Shown piece by piece: positions 1 to 5,726 of a DNA stretch of 12,258 nt (its first letter is position 1; every line of letters begins with the position of its first letter). The DNA comes from Candidatus Pacearchaeota archaeon. Lineage in GTDB: Archaea; Nanobdellota; Nanobdellia; Pacearchaeales; GW2011-AR1. The translations under genes and the position numbers were made by a program. The stretch is from contig JAUYJY010000064.1 in NCBI GenBank assembly GCA_030699205.1, positions 1-12,258 of the forward strand, given 5' to 3'. Below the pieces are notes generated by a model. It worked only from the letters and a program-made list of their open reading frames with translations, searched no databases and was not told where the DNA came from.

Positions 1-134
1 CAGAATTCTCTATCTGTACAATTCTGAAAACAATTGTGCTAATCAACAGAATTGTCCATATTTTGAACAGTTTTTTGTTCTTCCGCTAATAGTCTAAGAC
101 AAATACCTTTCAATTATAAATGTCTTAGACTATA
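1..134 (+). mobile_element. MITE-like element, right part (cut by window start)
   Basis: This is the right 134 bp (element positions 53-186) of the 186-bp repeat that is complete at 11402-11587. It differs from that copy at three positions (71, 74 and 111). It ends in a hairpin: ATAGTCTAAGACA (89-101) pairs perfectly with TGTCTTAGACTAT (121-133) around a 19-nt loop. An upstream inverted pair, ACAATTCTG / CAGAATTGT, is also present (18-26 and 47-55). It has no coding frame of its own. Bases 1-89 are identical to 12170-12258, so this piece and the truncated copy at the other end of the window would together make one complete element. The class assignment is inference from terminal inverted repeats, lack of coding capacity and multiple near-identical copies. 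Confidence 0.8.
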
Positions 135-155
135 GTAAAAAAATGGATTAACTAT

Positions 156-177
156 TTTTATCTTTTTCAAGATTATA
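156..177 (+). repeat. 22-bp exact copy of an internal piece of the 435-1088 gene
   Basis: Bases 156-177 are identical to 813-834, which encode the residues just after the HEFSH motif of the metalloprotease-like gene (the LFQDY region). The match stops abruptly on both sides. It lies 22 bp from the right end of the MITE-like element. A 22-base exact match is unlikely by chance in a window this size, though the AT bias lowers the certainty. Confidence 0.5.
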
Positions 178-406
178 ATAATCAAATAAGATTAATAAAT
201 AATAATAACTTAATCAGGGGTTTTTAGGATGATAAAATTTGTAATTTGTCCGATTACATATTGTAATACTTATTAATGGATTGGAGATTTTTTATGGCAA
301 TTATAAAATTAAAACAAAATTCAGGGCTTGCGATTTTTTACAATAAATTTGTTTGTGATTTTTTATTTTATAGGTTAATAAGAATTATTGTGCTTTTAGG
401 AAAGGT

Positions 407-414
407 ATTTATAT
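407..414 (+). promoter_or_regulatory. TATA box of the metalloprotease-like gene
   Basis: ATTTATAT begins 28 nt before the ATG at 435 and is preceded by the purine stretch GGAAAGG, which suits a BRE. This is the same spacing as most other genes here, implies a leaderless mRNA, and decides the start at 435 over 276 or 417. Confidence 0.6.
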
Positions 415-434
415 TTATGATTTATCATTTTTTT

Positions 435-1088
435 ATGAGGCTGAAAGAGATTGGGGGCGGAATTTATCTAATAACATCTAGAAATAAAAAAGAGTTGGGG
501 CTTGCATTTCTTAGGGTGCAGGAACGTTATGAGTCTTCTGAATTTAAGGGTAAAACTTTTTCTTTATCCGAGTTTAAGGAGTGGTATAAGAAGAATAATA
601 GGGGGAAGTTTGATTATTGTAGGGTTTGGACTGCTTTTAATTTACCCTCTTATGCTTTAAATCCTTTATTTGATGGATCTTTTAAATATTTGTCGGGATA
701 TGAAAAAAATTTGCGTTCTTTATTGAAGCATCTTAAAGGAGATTTTTATGTAGTTGGCTTGTTGGAGGATGCTTCCAAAGAAGTAATCGCTCATGAATTC
801 TCTCATGCTTTCTTTTATCTTTTTCAAGATTATAGGAAAAAGGTTTTGAAAGTGTTATCTGGGCACGACACGAAGGACATTAGGGCAGAGTTGATGTCTT
901 GGCTTGATTATACTCAAGAGGTTTTAGACGATGAAGTTAACTCCTATATTTTGGAATCCCCTAAAGCTTTAAAGTCTACAATTCAGGAGAAATTAAAAAA
1001 AGAATTGGAAAATATATTTTTTGAAAAATCTAAGGAATTTTCTTATTTAAATAAATTTCTCAGTGGTTATCCAAACGCTCTGCGATAA
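435..1088 (+). CDS. HExxH zinc metalloprotease-like protein
   Basis: The protein is 217 aa from the chosen ATG. I do not recognise the family, but the sequence AHEFSHAFFYL contains an HExxH zinc-binding motif (H120, E121, H124), and an acidic residue follows 28 residues later in RAELMSWL (E152), the usual place for a third zinc ligand in gluzincin-type peptidases. The first 110 residues are mixed and the last 60 are charged and helical. No signal peptide or membrane segment is needed with the start at 435; the longer frame from 276 would add a hydrophobic stretch that could serve as an anchor. The gene overlaps the end of the opposite aEF-1beta gene by 22 bp. Peptidase activity is inference from the motif only; a non-peptidase zinc protein is also possible. 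Confidence 0.6.
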   Translation: MRLKEIGGGIYLITSRNKKELGLAFLRVQERYESSEFKGKTFSLSEFKEWYKKNNRGKFDYCRVWTAFNLPSYALNPLFDGSFKYLSGYEKNLRSLLKHLKGDFYVVGLLEDASKEVIAHEFSHAFFYLFQDYRKKVLKVLSGHDTKDIRAELMSWLDYTQEVLDDEVNSYILESPKALKSTIQEKLKKELENIFFEKSKEFSYLNKFLSGYPNALR

Positions 1089-1342
1089 TCTTCAATTGTT
1101 ATGGACGAAACGTTTTCAATTTCTGCGAGTTTGGATTCTATAATTTCTGTGGATTTTTCTTCTGGCCAAGCCATTTTGAGAAAGACGGCTTTTAGCCCGA
1201 AGGCTATTGGTTTTTCTTCAAAAGAGAAGTTTTGTGCACCTTCTGATTCCATAAGTTTTTGAGAATCTTTTTTTATTTTTTCCAAATCTGTTTCTGGTGA
1301 GGTGGGCATTATTTTTACTATTACTGCGACTATTCCTGTCAT
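1067..1342 (-). CDS. ef1b: Translation elongation factor aEF-1beta
   Basis: This 91-aa protein has the length and pattern of archaeal EF-1beta, the guanine nucleotide exchange factor that reloads aEF-1A with GTP during translation elongation in the cytoplasm. Diagnostic stretches are the start MTGIVAVIVKIMP, the central EEKPIAFGLKAVFL (family consensus E-x-PIAFGLKAL) and the end ENVSSITIEDYRRAFG. The fold expected is a single small alpha-beta domain, and nothing appears missing. It reads leftward, and its 3' end overlaps the end of the metalloprotease-like gene. Its promoter at 1364-1371 faces away from that of exonuclease III, so the two genes are divergent. Confidence 0.93.
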   Translation of the reverse strand: MTGIVAVIVKIMPTSPETDLEKIKKDSQKLMESEGAQNFSFEEKPIAFGLKAVFLKMAWPEEKSTEIIESKLAEIENVSSITIEDYRRAFG

Positions 1343-1363
1343 AAAAGTTTTTTGTAAGGGATG

Positions 1364-1371
1364 TTTTTAAA
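1364..1371 (-). promoter_or_regulatory. TATA box of aEF-1beta
   Basis: On the minus strand TTTAAAAA begins 29 nt before the ATG of the aEF-1beta gene. Spacing fits a leaderless transcript. Confidence 0.6.
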
Positions 1372-1643
1372 TGTGTGGATTTTTATGTTTGTTTAGCTTT
1401 CTGAATCTCAGCGACGATAACAATAATTTAATACTTTTTCAACAGCGACGAGCAACTTCAGACGCCTTAAGTAGATACCCTTTGCCCAGTTAGGATATAT
1501 ATTAATATTTTATGTGAACTCTATCATTATTGATAATTAATCTCTTAAAATACGTTAATACATCAATTTTGTGCATAATTTTTATTATATAAATTTCGTT
1601 TTGTGCAGGTTTGAATTGAATGTTTTTTTGCATAAGGGGAATA

Positions 1644-1651
1644 TTTTTAAA
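1644..1651 (+). promoter_or_regulatory. TATA box of exonuclease III gene
   Basis: TTTTTAAA begins 29 nt before the ATG at 1673, with the purine run AAGGGGA just upstream. It supports the internal ATG over the longer frame that opens at 1571. Confidence 0.65.
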
Positions 1652-1672
1652 GAATATACTTTAAGAAGAGAA

Positions 1673-2428
1673 ATGAAGATAATTTCGTGGAATGTGAATG
1701 GTTTGAGGGCTGTTTTGGGGAAGGGGTTTTTGGATTTTGTGGGGAGGGAAGAGCCGGATATTTTATGTTTGCAGGAAATAAAAGCACATAGGGAGCAGGT
1801 TGACGAAATTCTTGAAAATTATGAGAATCATTTTTGGAATTCTGCTGAGAAAAAAGGGTATTCAGGGACTGCTGTTTTTAGCAAGATAAAACCATTAAGT
1901 GTGGGGTATGGGAAGGAGTTGATGGATGATGAAGAGGGAAGGGTGATTTTATTGGAGTTTGAAGATTTTTATCTTGTAAATGTTTACACTCCGAATTCGC
2001 AGAGGGGGCTAACCCGACTTGTGTATCGGCTGGAATGGGATAAGAGATTTTTTAATTTTCTGAAAAATTTAGAAGAAAAAAAGAAAGTTATTGTTTGCGG
2101 GGATTTGAACGTAGCACATAAGGAAATAGATTTGAAAAACCCAAAACAGAATGAGATGAATGCGGGATTTACAATGCAGGAAAGAGATTCTTTTGATAAT
2201 TATTTAAAAAATGGATTTGTTGATGTTTTTAGGGAGTTTTGCAAGGAAGAGGGGAATTATACTTGGTGGAGTTATATGTTTAATGCGAGGGAGAGGGACA
2301 TTGGTTGGAGGATTGATTATTTTCTTGCGAGCAAGGAGCTTTTAGGGAATATAAAAGAAAGTCAGATATTAAAAGATGTTATGGGGAGTGATCATTGTCC
2401 TGTTTTATTAGAATTGTCTAACTTATAG
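1673..2428 (+). CDS. xthA: Exodeoxyribonuclease III / AP endonuclease
   Basis: This 251-aa protein is an ExoIII-family member of the endonuclease/exonuclease/phosphatase superfamily. It would cut DNA 5' to abasic sites and trim 3' ends in base excision repair. All family motifs are visible: ISWNVNGLRA (N7, N9), LQEIKA (metal ligand E35), VYTPNS (Y105), GDLNVAH (D144, N146), RIDYFL (D215) and the terminal GSDHCPV pair D240/H241. Length is normal for the family. The start MKIISWN is chosen because it matches the family N-terminus and lies 29 nt from a TATA box; the 34 upstream codons are AT-rich and not conserved in style. The RPA gene follows after 62 bp, probably in the same transcript. Confidence 0.95.
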   Translation: MKIISWNVNGLRAVLGKGFLDFVGREEPDILCLQEIKAHREQVDEILENYENHFWNSAEKKGYSGTAVFSKIKPLSVGYGKELMDDEEGRVILLEFEDFYLVNVYTPNSQRGLTRLVYRLEWDKRFFNFLKNLEEKKKVIVCGDLNVAHKEIDLKNPKQNEMNAGFTMQERDSFDNYLKNGFVDVFREFCKEEGNYTWWSYMFNARERDIGWRIDYFLASKELLGNIKESQILKDVMGSDHCPVLLELSNL

Positions 2429-2479
2429 GGTGTTTTATAGCAATTCTTTTAAATGGAGATGTTTTGAGGATTTGGTAAA

Positions 2480-2484
2480 GGGAG
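2480..2484 (+). promoter_or_regulatory. Shine-Dalgarno site of the RPA gene
   Basis: GGGAG lies six bases before the ATG at 2491. No TATA box stands at the 28-30 nt distance used by the neighbours, so this gene appears to be translated from a leadered or polycistronic message. TTTTAAAT at 2447-2454 could still give a short leader. Confidence 0.55.
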
Positions 2485-2490
2485 ATAAAA

Positions 2491-3381
2491 ATGGAAAGTT
2501 ATGATAAAATTATTGGGAAGATTGCGAGGATTTCCGGATTGAAGATTGAAGAAGTAGAAGAGAAGATTTCTGCGAAAAGGACTAAGCTTTCCGGATTAAT
2601 TTCTAAAGAGGGTGCTGCACAGATAGTTGCGGCGGAATTGGGAATTAGTTTTGACAATGAATTATGCGATATTTCAGATTTAAATGATGGGATGAGGAAG
2701 GCGAATGTTCTCGGAAAGATTACAAAGATTTTTCCAGTAAGGGAGTTTAATAAAAATGGAAGAGAAGGAAAGGTTGTCAGTTTTTATTTGGGGGATAAGA
2801 CTTCGAGCATTAGAACTGCATTATGGGACGTTAATCATATTTCTTTAATTGAAAAGGGTTCTTTAAAAGAAGGGGATGTTGTTGAAATTTCTGGAGCTAA
2901 TGTTAGGAACGGAGAATTGCATTTATCCGGATTTTCAAATATAAAGAAAAGCAAGGAAAAATTGGAAGATATTAAAACTGAAGTGGCTTTGTCTCTTGGA
3001 ACATTTAATGGGGTTAAGGCGGGAGATAGGTTGAAGGTTCGTGCAGTTGTAGTGCAGAGTTTTGAACCTCGGTATTTTGATTCAAAGAAGAAAGAAGGAG
3101 AAAAAGGAGTTTTATTAAATTTAGTTTTAGATGACGGAACAGAGACGATGAGGACGGTTTTGTTTGGAGAGACCATTAAGAAGATTGTTAATGTTACCGA
3201 TGAGGAACTTTTTGATTTGGAAAAGTTTAATGGAAAAAGAGAAGCATTATTGGGAATGGAAAAAGTTTTTTTGGGGAATTTTAGGAATAATAGTTTTACA
3301 AACAGCATTGAGATGACTGCTAATGATGTTGAAGATGTGAATGTTGATGAGGTTATTAAGGAATTGGAAGCCAGAGTTTGA
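2491..3381 (+). CDS. rpa: Archaeal RPA-type single-stranded DNA-binding protein
   Basis: The 296-aa product resembles archaeal replication protein A, which coats single-stranded DNA in replication, recombination and repair. Residues 1-60 form the helical region common in archaeal RPAs (EEVEEKISAKR, then LISKEGAAQIVAAELGI). Residues about 72-150 fit a first OB fold (VLGKITKIFPVREF, FYLGDKTSSIRTALW, GDVVEISGANVRNGELHLS) and about 171-276 a second (LKVRAVVVQSFEPRYFD, LVLDDGTETMRTVLF). No C-terminal zinc-finger cysteines are present, so it is a shorter RPA form. It follows exonuclease III by 62 bp. Its 3' end (codons about 253-289) has been copied almost unchanged to 11295-11404. Confidence 0.88.
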   Translation: MESYDKIIGKIARISGLKIEEVEEKISAKRTKLSGLISKEGAAQIVAAELGISFDNELCDISDLNDGMRKANVLGKITKIFPVREFNKNGREGKVVSFYLGDKTSSIRTALWDVNHISLIEKGSLKEGDVVEISGANVRNGELHLSGFSNIKKSKEKLEDIKTEVALSLGTFNGVKAGDRLKVRAVVVQSFEPRYFDSKKKEGEKGVLLNLVLDDGTETMRTVLFGETIKKIVNVTDEELFDLEKFNGKREALLGMEKVFLGNFRNNSFTNSIEMTANDVEDVNVDEVIKELEARV

Positions 3382-3387
3382 AAGGTG

Positions 3388-3434
3388 CATTAATTTTTTG
3401 GGCTGGAAACGAAAGTTTGAGTTTTAATTTTTTA
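3388..3434 (+). terminator. Possible T-rich terminator after RPA
   Basis: Two T-tracts (the first around 3391-3398, the second at 3428-3433) follow the RPA stop and precede the next promoter. Archaeal termination commonly uses such T-runs without a stem. This is weak evidence in AT-rich DNA. Confidence 0.25.
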
Positions 3435-3452
3435 GTAGTATCTAACGAAAGA

Positions 3453-3460
3453 TTTTTATA
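3453..3460 (+). promoter_or_regulatory. TATA box of the 3482 gene
   Basis: TTTTTATA begins 29 nt before the ATG at 3482 and follows the purine-rich CGAAAGA. It favours this ATG over an in-frame TTG at 3473. Confidence 0.6.
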
Positions 3461-3481
3461 CTTTAAATTTGTTTGAAAAAT

Positions 3482-4186
3482 ATGAATTTAGATCTGAATG
3501 AGCCAGTTCATTATCGGTCTTTCCGAGATGAAGAGAAAGGTATTGTAACCTATGCTTGGCAGATGCCTGAGATTATTGGAATATGGGGATGGAGGCCTGC
3601 AGAACCAGGAGATATTTTTGAAAGAAAAATTGGTCCTGAAAATTCTAATTGGATGAATCTTCATTTTTTTACGGATATGGGGGTTGTAGTTCCTCCAATC
3701 GGAGCTTATGGGGATGTTAGGTTTAAACTAAGAAGAAACTCTGAATCTTTATTAGGGATAACTCCTAAAACTATTCTTACTCCTCACGGTTTTATTCTAC
3801 ATAGTTCTTATGACGATGTTCTGGGTGTTGAGTTTATTGAGGGAGAAAATGGAGTTATTGTTAGAAGAGATATGAGAGAGGGTGAAGCATTAGAGAATTC
3901 TGCTTTGCTTGAAATTCTTGGGGGGAATGAAAGTTTTAGAGATGCTGTTGTTGATAAAATGTTCTTTGAAGGGAAAAGGTTGTATTCTTTTAAGAAGATG
4001 ATGGGATTATATACACCTATTTTATCTGATGTTGCTCAAGAAGGGGCGTTGTATGTGGGCAGGCTTGAGGTCGGGTCTCAGGTCGGGAGCAGCAATAGGC
4101 TTGATTTTGATTATGCCCAGTTGGTCGGGGTAGCACCTGAGGTGCCTCATTGGCTTGAGAGATTTAGGGCTGGTAGAGTTGCTTAA
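3482..4186 (+). CDS. Unrecognised protein, 234 aa
   Basis: I do not recognise a family. The protein is soluble-looking, without signal peptide or membrane segment, and acidic overall. The N-terminal half is rich in tryptophan, glycine and proline (YAWQMPEIIGIWGWRPAEPG, residues about 24-43), then comes a basic patch FKLRRNSE and a beta-like segment TPHGFILHSSYDDVLGVEF. The C-terminus is a mix of helix and short turns ending PHWLERFRAGRVA. No catalytic signature stands out. It has its own leaderless promoter, a gap of 100 bp after RPA and 58 bp before the M24 gene, so it is probably transcribed alone. The coding character is supported by its length, promoter position and non-biased amino acid content. 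Confidence 0.75.
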   Translation: MNLDLNEPVHYRSFRDEEKGIVTYAWQMPEIIGIWGWRPAEPGDIFERKIGPENSNWMNLHFFTDMGVVVPPIGAYGDVRFKLRRNSESLLGITPKTILTPHGFILHSSYDDVLGVEFIEGENGVIVRRDMREGEALENSALLEILGGNESFRDAVVDKMFFEGKRLYSFKKMMGLYTPILSDVAQEGALYVGRLEVGSQVGSSNRLDFDYAQLVGVAPEVPHWLERFRAGRVA

Positions 4187-4200
4187 ATGATTTTTAGATA

Positions 4201-4233
4201 TTTTATGAGGCGAAGGTTTAAAATAAAAAAATC
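4201..4233 (+). repeat. Promoter segment duplicated at 11260-11292
   Basis: 31 of 33 bases match 11260-11292, including 22 consecutive bases (4212-4233) that span the TATA box of the M24 gene. The mismatches are at 4208 and 4211. Confidence 0.8.
4217..4224 (+). promoter_or_regulatory. TATA box of the M24 peptidase gene
   Basis: TTTAAAAT starts 28 nt before the ATG at 4245, preceded by CGAAGG as a likely BRE. The whole site is duplicated upstream of the RPA fragment at 11304. Confidence 0.7.
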
Positions 4234-4244
4234 CATTTAGTTTT

Positions 4245-4916
4245 ATGAATAAAGTTCAAAGCATAAGAAAAGCGTGCGAGATTAATGATAAGATTTTTTT
4301 AGAAATCACAAGGAATTTTAGATTTAAAACTGAAAGAGATTTGGAAAAATATATTTTGAAAAGATTTAGGCAGGAAGGAGCGGGGAGGGCTTATAGGCCT
4401 ATTGTGGCGAATAATAATTCGGTTATTCACGCTAAACCGAGAGATAAGAGGTTTTCTTCTGGATTTCTTGTTTTGGATTTTGGATGTAAATTCAATGGTT
4501 GGTGTTCTGATATGACTCGGACTATATTTATCGGGAAGGCGGGAGAAGAAGAGAAGAAACTTTATAATTTAGTTTTGAGTTGTCAGGAGAAATGCATTAA
4601 GAAAGTTAGGGAAGGGGTTTTTTGTTGTGAGTTGGATATTTATTCAAGAACTTTGTTGAAAGAAAAGGCGCAGTATTTTAAACATGCCCTGGGACACGGC
4701 GTGGGGAAGAAGGTTCATGAAAAACCAAGGGTTTCTCCTTGGAGCCCTGATGTTTTGAAAGAAGGACAGGTGATTACGATTGAGCCAGGAATTTACATCA
4801 AGAAAGGAAAGAAAGAATTTGGGATTAGAGTTGAGGATACTCTTTTAGTTAATTCAAATGGTTGCGAGGTTTTTTGCAAGGCGAGTAAGAAGTTTATTGA
4901 GATCAAATTAAGATAA
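4245..4916 (+). CDS. M24-family metallopeptidase, catalytic domain only
   Basis: This 223-aa protein has the pita-bread fold signatures of the M24 family (methionine and Xaa-Pro aminopeptidases), which remove N-terminal residues using two metal ions. The five ligands are visible: D78 (VLDFG), D89 (CSDMTRT), H151 (GHGVG), E180 (TIEPGIY) and E197 (RVEDT). Substrate-side histidines H62 (IHAKP) and H158 (VHEKP) are also present. The GHGVGKKVHEKPRVSP stretch and the ending resemble PepQ/Xaa-Pro peptidases more than archaeal type II methionine aminopeptidase. It lacks the N-terminal creatinase-type domain usual in PepQ and is shorter than typical members. It could act as a methionine aminopeptidase or a dipeptidase; I cannot decide. 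The start is fixed by the TATA box at 4217. Confidence 0.85.
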   Translation: MNKVQSIRKACEINDKIFLEITRNFRFKTERDLEKYILKRFRQEGAGRAYRPIVANNNSVIHAKPRDKRFSSGFLVLDFGCKFNGWCSDMTRTIFIGKAGEEEKKLYNLVLSCQEKCIKKVREGVFCCELDIYSRTLLKEKAQYFKHALGHGVGKKVHEKPRVSPWSPDVLKEGQVITIEPGIYIKKGKKEFGIRVEDTLLVNSNGCEVFCKASKKFIEIKLR

Positions 4917-4924
4917 TTTTTAAT
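4917..4924 (+). promoter_or_regulatory. TATA box of the 4947 gene
   Basis: TTTTTAAT begins 30 nt before the ATG at 4947 and overlaps the stop region of the M24 gene. It supports ATG 4947 over an in-frame TTG at 4929. Confidence 0.55.
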
Positions 4925-4946
4925 ACTCTTGATTGTTAGGGTGTTT

Positions 4947-5540
4947 ATGATTGAAAAGAGGTTGATAGGTTTAGCAATTGTGATATTGATAATTGCGGGG
5001 GCATATGGGGTTTTTTTTAATAAGGTGGGAGAGCAAGGAGTTTTGTTTCAACCTGCCTGTGAAAATAAAAAGCAAGAATCTACGGAGACAGTGTCTGGAT
5101 TAAGCTATGATACTTATCCTGTCAAAGCAGAGTGGAGGATTGTTGATGGAGAACTAGTTGAGGTAATTACTTTATTGGAAGGAGATTTGGAAAAGATTAA
5201 ATTTCAAGAAGCCCAGATAATTAATTCGAGAGAAAAGTGCGGGGATAAAGCTGTTAAAAAAGCAGAGGCTTTATGGGCAAATAGTCCTCCGCAGTGTGAT
5301 AAGGGGTGCCATCCTTCAAGAGGCACGGAATCAAGTAAACCAAGATATGGGTCTATGGGGGATTATGAATGTAGGTGGGAACCTCATAGTGAGCGCGAGA
5401 TTAATAAAATTAGGAAATTACATTTGTATTGTTCGATAGATTGCAGTGTTACTTGGACGTTGTATTGTTCTCCCGATGATACTGCAATGATTAACCAGAA
5501 TTCTGAACCTAATGCGATTAGTTCTATTGGTGTTGATTGA
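4947..5540 (+). CDS. Membrane-anchored extracellular cysteine-rich protein
   Basis: The 197-aa product starts with MIEKRLIGLA and a single hydrophobic segment at residues about 6-24, a signal sequence or N-terminal anchor without a lipobox. The rest is hydrophilic and holds eight cysteines (38, 98, 117, 121, 142, 162, 166, 174), an even number that would allow four disulfide bonds outside the cell. Pairs appear as QCDKGC and YCSIDC. I recognise no family. It lies just upstream of a second, much larger exported protein with its own cysteine pairs, so both may belong to the cell surface. Its last codons overlap the first unit of a tandem duplication (5525-5625). Confidence 0.72.
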   Translation: MIEKRLIGLAIVILIIAGAYGVFFNKVGEQGVLFQPACENKKQESTETVSGLSYDTYPVKAEWRIVDGELVEVITLLEGDLEKIKFQEAQIINSREKCGDKAVKKAEALWANSPPQCDKGCHPSRGTESSKPRYGSMGDYECRWEPHSEREINKIRKLHLYCSIDCSVTWTLYCSPDDTAMINQNSEPNAISSIGVD

Positions 5541-5625
5541 ATGGATTAAATTAAAATAATAAAAAATAATTCTATTAGTAATGGTGATGACTAAATTGAT
5601 TAAATTAAAATAATAAAAAATAATT
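5525..5625 (+). repeat. Two-copy tandem repeat, period 54 bp
   Basis: 5525-5571 recurs at 5579-5625. The last 28 bases of each unit (5544-5571 and 5598-5625) are identical, and the first 19 carry about five differences. The first unit overlaps the stop codon of the cysteine-rich protein gene, so the second looks like a duplicated gene tail. The AT-rich spacer beyond (5626-5690) contains the probable promoter of the next gene. Confidence 0.8.
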
Positions 5626-5726
5626 GAGTTATTGAGGTTTGTGCTGTTGATTATATTTTTTAAATTTGATTTTCTAAATTTTTAAATACTTTAAAGATTA
5701 ATAAACTTTGAAATTTGAATAATGAT

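Larger units (their letters stand above)
135..434. other. AT-rich region between MITE and metalloprotease gene
   Basis: No gene is supported here. The frame of the downstream gene stays open back to an ATG at 276 and would encode a hydrophobic, phenylalanine- and isoleucine-rich extension. Such a peptide is what U-rich non-coding DNA translates to, and a well-placed TATA box points to the ATG at 435 instead. The region holds a 22-bp exact copy of part of that gene (156-177). Confidence 0.5.
1343..1672. other. Divergent intergenic region with a GC-richer block
   Basis: This 330-bp gap separates the aEF-1beta and exonuclease III starts. Apart from the two promoters it holds a stretch at about 1403-1497 that is visibly richer in G and C than its surroundings and contains the octamer CAGCGACG twice, 34 bp apart (near 1409 and 1443). 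On the minus strand one frame reads as a plausible peptide (KGYLLKASEVARRC, then a stop, then KSIKLLLSSLRFRKL), which could be a decayed gene. I cannot assign it as an RNA or a gene. Confidence 0.4.

Noticed and set aside
1..134. Repeat as a CRISPR array
   Set aside because: Copies are 186 bp, far apart, with genes between them; there are no short regular repeats or spacers and no cas genes.
217..230. Similarity of GGGGTTTTTAGGAT to the G7T7 stretch at 8200-8219
   Set aside because: The match needs gaps in homopolymer runs and does not extend into the flanks.
276..434. N-terminal extension of the metalloprotease gene with a hydrophobic segment
   Set aside because: Composition matches translated U-rich spacer, and the ATG at 435 has a TATA box at the local standard distance. 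It is kept only as an alternative.
1403..1497. tRNA or C/D-box RNA in the GC-richer block
   Set aside because: No cloverleaf, T-loop GTTCGA-type sequence or clear paired C and D boxes could be drawn.
2835..3308. Long open frame on the minus strand inside the RPA gene
   Set aside because: It is antisense to a well-supported OB-fold gene, is serine- and phenylalanine-rich as expected for a shadow frame, and has no promoter.
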